A DNA stretch of 64,000 nt from QWHO01 sp039809865 (GTDB lineage: Bacteria > Vulcanimicrobiota > Xenobia > Xenobiales > QWHO01): contig JBDHVW010000029.1 in NCBI GenBank assembly GCA_039809865.1, forward strand, positions 24,146 through 88,145. The letters run 5' to 3'. The position numbers were made by a program, and so were the translations under genes. This document shows, in pieces, positions 59,956 through 64,000 of this stretch. Under the pieces are notes generated by a model. It was not told where the DNA came from and ran no database searches. It worked only from the letters and a program-made list of their open reading frames with translations. Positions within the stretch are counted from its first letter, which is position 1; every line of letters begins with the position of its first letter.

Positions 59956-61122
59956 TTACCCGGCCGGATACTCCGGCTCGGCCAGGCCCGTCTTCCAGTC
60001 GTCCTTGAACATCGTGCCGAAGGCTCCGGCGACGTTCGGGTCGATGATGTCCACGTCGGCCTCGCGGTTGTAGGTCAGCCCGGCGCCCGACCAGTTGGCG
60101 CTGCCCAGAATGACCTCCTCGCCGTCGAAGATGCCCATCTTGGCGTGCAGCTTGCGGCCCGTCTTCTCGTCCAGAGGATACCATTTCACTTCGCCACCCG
60201 CGGCCTTGAGCTTGGCGGCGCCCGCCTCGTTGAGCTTCTTGCCTTCGATCTCGAACGGGTTGAGCAGCACCTGGACTTTCACGCCGCGCTCGGCGGCCTC
60301 GCACAGCGCTTTGGTGACGCTCCAATCGGACATGACGAACATCTCCACCTGGATGCTCTTCCTGGCGTCCTTGATGGCGCGGTGCAGGGCGGCTTTGACC
60401 GAGCGGTCCTTGGGATCGTCCGAGGTGGTCAGCAGGCTCACGTAGCTTTCCCCTTGCTCGGGCGTTTTGGCGATGGGGATGAGGTCCTTCTCCTTGCCGC
60501 CCGACTTGAGGTAGTCCTTGCCGAACAGGGCCTCCATCTTGTCCACGATGGGACCCTCCACCAGCACGTCCACGTCGTGGTTCATGGGGGAGTGGCTGCC
60601 CCAGTTCATGCCGCCGATGATGGCGCGATCGCCGTCCATAATCATCATCTTGACATGGTTGATCTGGTCGAACTTGTTCTTGCCCTCGCCGCCCTGCTGA
60701 ACGGGATACCATTTCACGTCCACGCCGTTCTTCTTGAGGTAGTCGGCGCAGACTTTCTTCTCTTGCTCCCAGTCGAGCTCTTTGTTGACGGGATCGAGCA
60801 CGACCTGGACCTTCACGCCGCGGTCCTTGGCGCCGACCAGCGCTTCGGCAATGTCCATCTGCCCGAAGCCGAACATCTCGAGCTGGATCGAGCTCCTTGC
60901 CGCGTCGATGCCCAGCTTGACCTGGCGGAAGATCTCGTCCTCCCTGTTCTTGGGCGTGACGCGCGCGTCGTAGAGGGGCGTGACCTTGTTGCCTTTGGTG
61001 AACCACTTGAGCTTGTCGTCCGGGGCGCTGGGCGTGAAGGTCTCGGGCGGAGCCTCCTTTTTACGCCGGGGGGCAGCGCTCTGCGGGAGCGTGATGGGGG
61101 AAGCGGCCAGGGTTGCAATCAT
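59956..61122 (-). CDS. Phospholipase D-like protein with two HKD motifs
   Basis: 388 residues. Two PLD half-sites: HVKMMIMDGDRAIIGGMNWGS and LHAKMGIFDGEEVILGSANWS, each HxK(x4)D. Between them and at the start are the nucleotide- or lipid-binding strands of cardiolipin synthase-type enzymes. The family exchanges or hydrolyses phosphodiester bonds in phospholipids or DNA. The N-terminal leader has E27-T-F29-T-P31-S-A-P34, close to the box in the glycosyltransferase at 13345. No signal peptide, so localisation is open. The GGTCACC/GGTGACC hairpin and direct repeat in its leader are described separately. Confidence 0.88.
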   Translation of the reverse strand: MIATLAASPITLPQSAAPRRKKEAPPETFTPSAPDDKLKWFTKGNKVTPLYDARVTPKNREDEIFRQVKLGIDAARSSIQLEMFGFGQMDIAEALVGAKDRGVKVQVVLDPVNKELDWEQEKKVCADYLKKNGVDVKWYPVQQGGEGKNKFDQINHVKMMIMDGDRAIIGGMNWGSHSPMNHDVDVLVEGPIVDKMEALFGKDYLKSGGKEKDLIPIAKTPEQGESYVSLLTTSDDPKDRSVKAALHRAIKDARKSIQVEMFVMSDWSVTKALCEAAERGVKVQVLLNPFEIEGKKLNEAGAAKLKAAGGEVKWYPLDEKTGRKLHAKMGIFDGEEVILGSANWSGAGLTYNREADVDIIDPNVAGAFGTMFKDDWKTGLAEPEYPAG

Positions 61123-61126
61123 CGGT

Positions 61127-61150
61127 GGTCACCTCTCTCTTCGGGTGACC
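61127..61150 (-). promoter_or_regulatory. Hairpin covering the ribosome binding site of the phospholipase D-like gene
   Basis: GGTCACC (minus strand; complement of 61144-61150) pairs with GGTGACC (complement of 61127-61133). The 3' arm contains the GAGAGGTG ribosome binding site just before ATG 61122. If it folds, translation would be reduced until it opens. Confidence 0.45.
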
Positions 61151-61156
61151 GGATTA

Positions 61157-61173
61157 TTTCAGGAATCTTTCAG
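61157..61173 (-). promoter_or_regulatory. Tandem CTGAAA repeat, 11-bp period
   Basis: Minus strand CTGAAAG (61173-61167) and CTGAAA (61162-61157) are spaced by exactly 11 bases, 35 bases upstream of the phospholipase D-like start, and run into TAAT. The same half-site, spacing and trailing TAAT occur at 14657-14677. Confidence 0.4.
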
Positions 61174-61180
61174 GGCGGGG

Positions 61181-64000
61181 TTAACGATTCTTTGCCTTAT
61201 TGCGCTTGCGAGCCAACTCCGGATAGCGGCGGTCCAGGACGCGCATGAACGCGTCCAGGAGCTCCGGATCGAAGTGGGTTCCGCGGCCCTCGAGCAGGAT
61301 GGAGCGCACCTTCTCGATCTCCATCCCGGGCTTGTAGGGACGCGCCGCCGCCAGCGCGTCGAAGACGTCCGCCACGGCGATGATGCGCGCGGAGTAGGGG
61401 ATTTCCTCGGCCTTCAGACCGTCGGGATAACCCTTCCCGTCCCAGCGCTCGTGATGGCCGCGCACGGCCGGGCACAGATGGCGCAGGCTGGCGATGGGGT
61501 AGAGGATCTGCTCCCCATAAATGGGGTGCATCTTCATGATGTTGTATTCTTCCTCGGTCAGGCGGCCCGGCTTGTAGAGGATCTCCGGGGGGATGCGCAC
61601 CTTGCCGATGTCGTGCAGCAGACCGGCGCGGATCATGTCCTGACTGCCCAGGAAGTCGCCCATTTTCTCGAGCTTCTCGTCCGACTCGCCGCTGAGCAGC
61701 AGGCCCATCTCGCCGATGTCTTTCAACAGCGCGCCGTGCTTGATCTCCTTGCGCTTCTCCTCGTCCTTGATGCCCAGCTCGTCGGCCAGCTCCATCGAGA
61801 ACTCGAGCACGCGCGCGGAGTGGGCGTAGGTGAACTCGCCGCCCATCTTCAAAACGAGGCCCAGGCTGTTGACGGCGGTTTCCTCGTCGAGGTCGCCCGC
61901 TTCTTGCTCGCGATAGGCCTTCTTGAGGATGGCCTCGATGGAATGGTTGGCGTGGCGCGTCGCCAGCTCGGTCAGGGCCTGCGAGGGCGGGCCCGTCTGG
62001 CCCGTCTGGCGGTTGATGCTGATGCGGAAGATCTCGTTCTGAGTCGACGTGCGCAGCGCCGCCATGTTGGCCCGCTGGCTCTGCGTCAGACCGCCCTGAG
62101 TTTGCTGCTGGGGCTGCTGCGGGCTCTGCTCCTGTTGCTGGCTCTGCTGCTGGCTCCCGCCGCCATGGCCGCCGCCGCCGCGTTTCTCGTCGCTGACCAC
62201 CTGCTGGGGTGGCGGTTCGACGTGGGTCTGGGTCTGGGGCTGTGGTTGCGGCCTTAGCGGCTCGGGACGCGGCGTCGGCCTGTCCACCATCTGCGACATC
62301 GTGCCGGCCAGCTGGCGCTGCTCGCCCATCTCGTGCAGGACCTCGGAATGACTCTTGGGCTGTTCCTCGGTCGGCTCCTCGCGCAGGCCCAGCAGAAAGC
62401 TCTTCTCGGAGCGGCTCTGCGGCAGGGCGGAGCGCTTGGAGTCCTCGGGGGGCGCGAAGGCGCGCGCCGCCCAGCCCGTGGACGTGCTCTCCAGGGTGCC
62501 GGCGGAGCCGCTCAGGGACATCTTGATGGGGGCGATCTCGTCCACGGCGGCTTTGGCGGCATTGCCCCTGATCGCGTGCAGGCGGTCGAGCGTGGGGTTG
62601 TAGACGGGCACGTTCGAGGTGACGGGACGCCCGCCGGTGGTCGTCCCGCGCGGGGGAGCGCCCGTCGCTCGCGTGCTGAGATCGGTGATGTGGCGCTCTC
62701 CGATGGCCACGGTGCTGACCTCGCGCCCCTCGCCGGGGAGGTTGGCGTGCATGAGGTGGGCCGCCGGCCCCTGGCTGCCGGACATGAACTGGGGACCCTC
62801 GGGCTTCTGGACCGGCTGGCCGGGCGGTTGGGCGCGCTGGCGCAGCAGCTCGGGACGCGGCGCGTCAGGCTCCTCGGTGGGCAGGCGATGGCTGTCTAAA
62901 GCCCTGGCGGCGGAAACGGGATCGTGCTTGCCCAGAAGCTGCGCTGGAGTGGGCGCATCGGGACCGTCGGGGATCTCTCCAAAGCGCGGATTCTGGGAGG
63001 CATTCTGAGGAATGCCGGTCCGCCCCGGTTGGGTGCGCGCGCCGCTGTGCGGATCGGCGGGCGCGGGGGAGCGCGAGGAGCTGGCGAAGCGCTCGGGGCG
63101 CAGCAGCTCGGGTTGGCTCCGGCGCTGCTGTTGTTGCTGCTGTTGTCCGCCACCCTGGCCTTCGCCGCCACCCTGCTGGCCGCCGCCTTCGCCGCCACCG
63201 TGACCGCCCTGGCCGCCCTGGTCGCGCTGGCGCTCGGGGGCGTCGTCGTGGATCTTGCCCGCCGACCCCGTGAGGGCGGCCGCAACGTTGCGAATCGGGG
63301 TCAGCTCCTGGCCCTGACCGCCGCCCGCGCGGGGGCGCGAAGGGCCCGCGCCGCTCGAGCGGGGGCCGTCTTCGACCTCTCTCACGCCGGCGTTGAGCGC
63401 GTCGTCGCGGCGGGTCGTGGAGCGCGGCTCGTTCATGGCCATCGGATTGAGCGGTACGGCCGCGCTGGCGGCCATGCGGGAGGGCTCGATGGGCGCGTTG
63501 CGGACGGTGTCCTCGACCACCCTGGCGGCGGCCTCCTCTTTGGGCTTGGCCTCGGTCGCCTGTGGGCGGACGGTCTCGGTGGGGCGCGGCGTGGCCTTGG
63601 GGGCCTCGAGGGTGAGCGCCTCCGGCGGGGCCTGCGGTGGCTCGGGCTCGGGCTCCGGACGCTGGATGGCGGGCCGCGGCGGCTCGGGCGTCTTGGGCGT
63701 CTCCTCGGGCTTCTTGGCGAGCTTGGCGGCGTCGGCCTCGGTCTTGTTCTTGAGGTTGGGTGGGTTGGCCGCGGCCGGGGGCGGGCCGTCGGCCGGATTC
63801 AGGCCGCGCCAGCCGCCCGAGTCGCCGGAGCGACGGCGGGTGCCGGGCTCGGCCCCAGCCGGCTCCGATTCGGCCGGACTGATGCTGCGCCAGCCTCCCG
63901 ATTCGCCCGCGCGCTTGCGCGGGGCCTCTGGGGCCTGGCTCTTGGGCGGCTCGGGTTTGGTCTCGGGACGGCGCTGGCCCGCGTCGGCGTCGGCGCGGCC
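61181..64000 (-). CDS. HD-GYP domain protein with long Pro/Gln-rich N-terminal region, 5' partial
   Basis: At least 939 residues; the frame is open to the window end, so the start is outside. The N-terminal 500 or more residues are low-complexity (Pro, Glu, Gln, Gly) and include two copies of an SGGWR-type repeat. The C-terminal about 220 residues are an HD-GYP phosphodiesterase: YAHSARVLEFSMELADELG, LLHDIGKVRIPPEIL, MHPIYGEQIL, HHERWDGKGYPDG. The family degrades c-di-GMP. A second KDIGEMG segment precedes the real HD-IG, see findings. It lies 58 bases upstream of the phospholipase D-like gene on the same strand and near a diguanylate cyclase gene. Confidence 0.9.
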   Translation of the reverse strand, partial: GRADADAGQRRPETKPEPPKSQAPEAPRKRAGESGGWRSISPAESEPAGAEPGTRRRSGDSGGWRGLNPADGPPPAAANPPNLKNKTEADAAKLAKKPEETPKTPEPPRPAIQRPEPEPEPPQAPPEALTLEAPKATPRPTETVRPQATEAKPKEEAAARVVEDTVRNAPIEPSRMAASAAVPLNPMAMNEPRSTTRRDDALNAGVREVEDGPRSSGAGPSRPRAGGGQGQELTPIRNVAAALTGSAGKIHDDAPERQRDQGGQGGHGGGEGGGQQGGGEGQGGGQQQQQQQRRSQPELLRPERFASSSRSPAPADPHSGARTQPGRTGIPQNASQNPRFGEIPDGPDAPTPAQLLGKHDPVSAARALDSHRLPTEEPDAPRPELLRQRAQPPGQPVQKPEGPQFMSGSQGPAAHLMHANLPGEGREVSTVAIGERHITDLSTRATGAPPRGTTTGGRPVTSNVPVYNPTLDRLHAIRGNAAKAAVDEIAPIKMSLSGSAGTLESTSTGWAARAFAPPEDSKRSALPQSRSEKSFLLGLREEPTEEQPKSHSEVLHEMGEQRQLAGTMSQMVDRPTPRPEPLRPQPQPQTQTHVEPPPQQVVSDEKRGGGGHGGGSQQQSQQQEQSPQQPQQQTQGGLTQSQRANMAALRTSTQNEIFRISINRQTGQTGPPSQALTELATRHANHSIEAILKKAYREQEAGDLDEETAVNSLGLVLKMGGEFTYAHSARVLEFSMELADELGIKDEEKRKEIKHGALLKDIGEMGLLLSGESDEKLEKMGDFLGSQDMIRAGLLHDIGKVRIPPEILYKPGRLTEEEYNIMKMHPIYGEQILYPIASLRHLCPAVRGHHERWDGKGYPDGLKAEEIPYSARIIAVADVFDALAAARPYKPGMEIEKVRSILLEGRGTHFDPELLDAFMRVLDRRYPELARKRNKAKNR

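Overview
The window is gene-dense, GC-rich bacterial DNA. Nearly every base lies in or between tightly packed genes, many joined by 4-base ATGA or GTGA stop/start overlaps, and GTG and TTG starts are frequent. Lipoproteins, a TolC/RND/membrane-fusion efflux set, a DsbD and minor pseudopilins point to a diderm environmental bacterium. Many proteins are large, helical and unrecognised, so a poorly characterised phylum is plausible, but the sequence alone does not fix the taxonomy. I see no rRNA, tRNA, insertion sequence, phage or CRISPR array.

Layout: (1) 1-5.7 kb: the end of a helical protein, a cluster of GTCGTACGAC palindromes, an RNA end-repair operon (methyltransferase, RNA ligase, HD-polynucleotide kinase) and alkylation repair (Ada/AlkA fusion, Ogt). 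(2) 5.6-9.7 kb: a four-gene corrinoid import operon on the minus strand behind a cobalamin riboswitch; its last gene is an unexpected CAP-domain lipoprotein. (3) 9.7-20.5 kb: a DUF4394/Calx-beta lipoprotein, a cysteine-peptidase pair, an MGDG-synthase-type glycosyltransferase, a large helical protein, a LysR/PNPOx divergent pair and a MobA-like nucleotidyltransferase. (4) 20.5-33.4 kb: DsbD, a Ser/Thr kinase and macrodomain cluster, a minor-pilin operon ending in a pseudopilin fused to a beta-propeller, a kinesin-light-chain-like TPR protein, and a class D beta-lactamase/ABC-F pair. (5) 33.5-49.9 kb: FHA-RlmL pair, M50 protease, two large helical proteins, the Ku/ligase NHEJ operon, and several uncharacterised proteins. 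(6) 50-56.6 kb: TetR-MFP-RND-TolC efflux operon. (7) 56.5-64 kb: M14 carboxypeptidase, a GGDEF-PilZ protein, a phospholipase D-like protein and an HD-GYP protein running off the end.

The strongest undescribed signal is a set of short sequence boxes shared by otherwise unrelated proteins. At the C terminus, [VI]-G-G-x-x-[LV]-x-x-R lies exactly 11 residues from the stop in three helical proteins (ending at 748, 42387 and, on the minus strand, 15248), with a looser copy in a fourth (ending at 41117). Near the N terminus, about residues 27-37, a D/E-x-V/F-x-L/P-S-like box occurs in a glycosyltransferase, a phospholipase D-like protein, a small membrane protein and two helical proteins. These look like targeting or docking signals. 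Two of the genes carrying the N-terminal box also have 11-bp-spaced CTGAAA direct repeats upstream, resembling a PhoB-type response-regulator site. That suggests co-regulated lipid remodelling, which is inference only.
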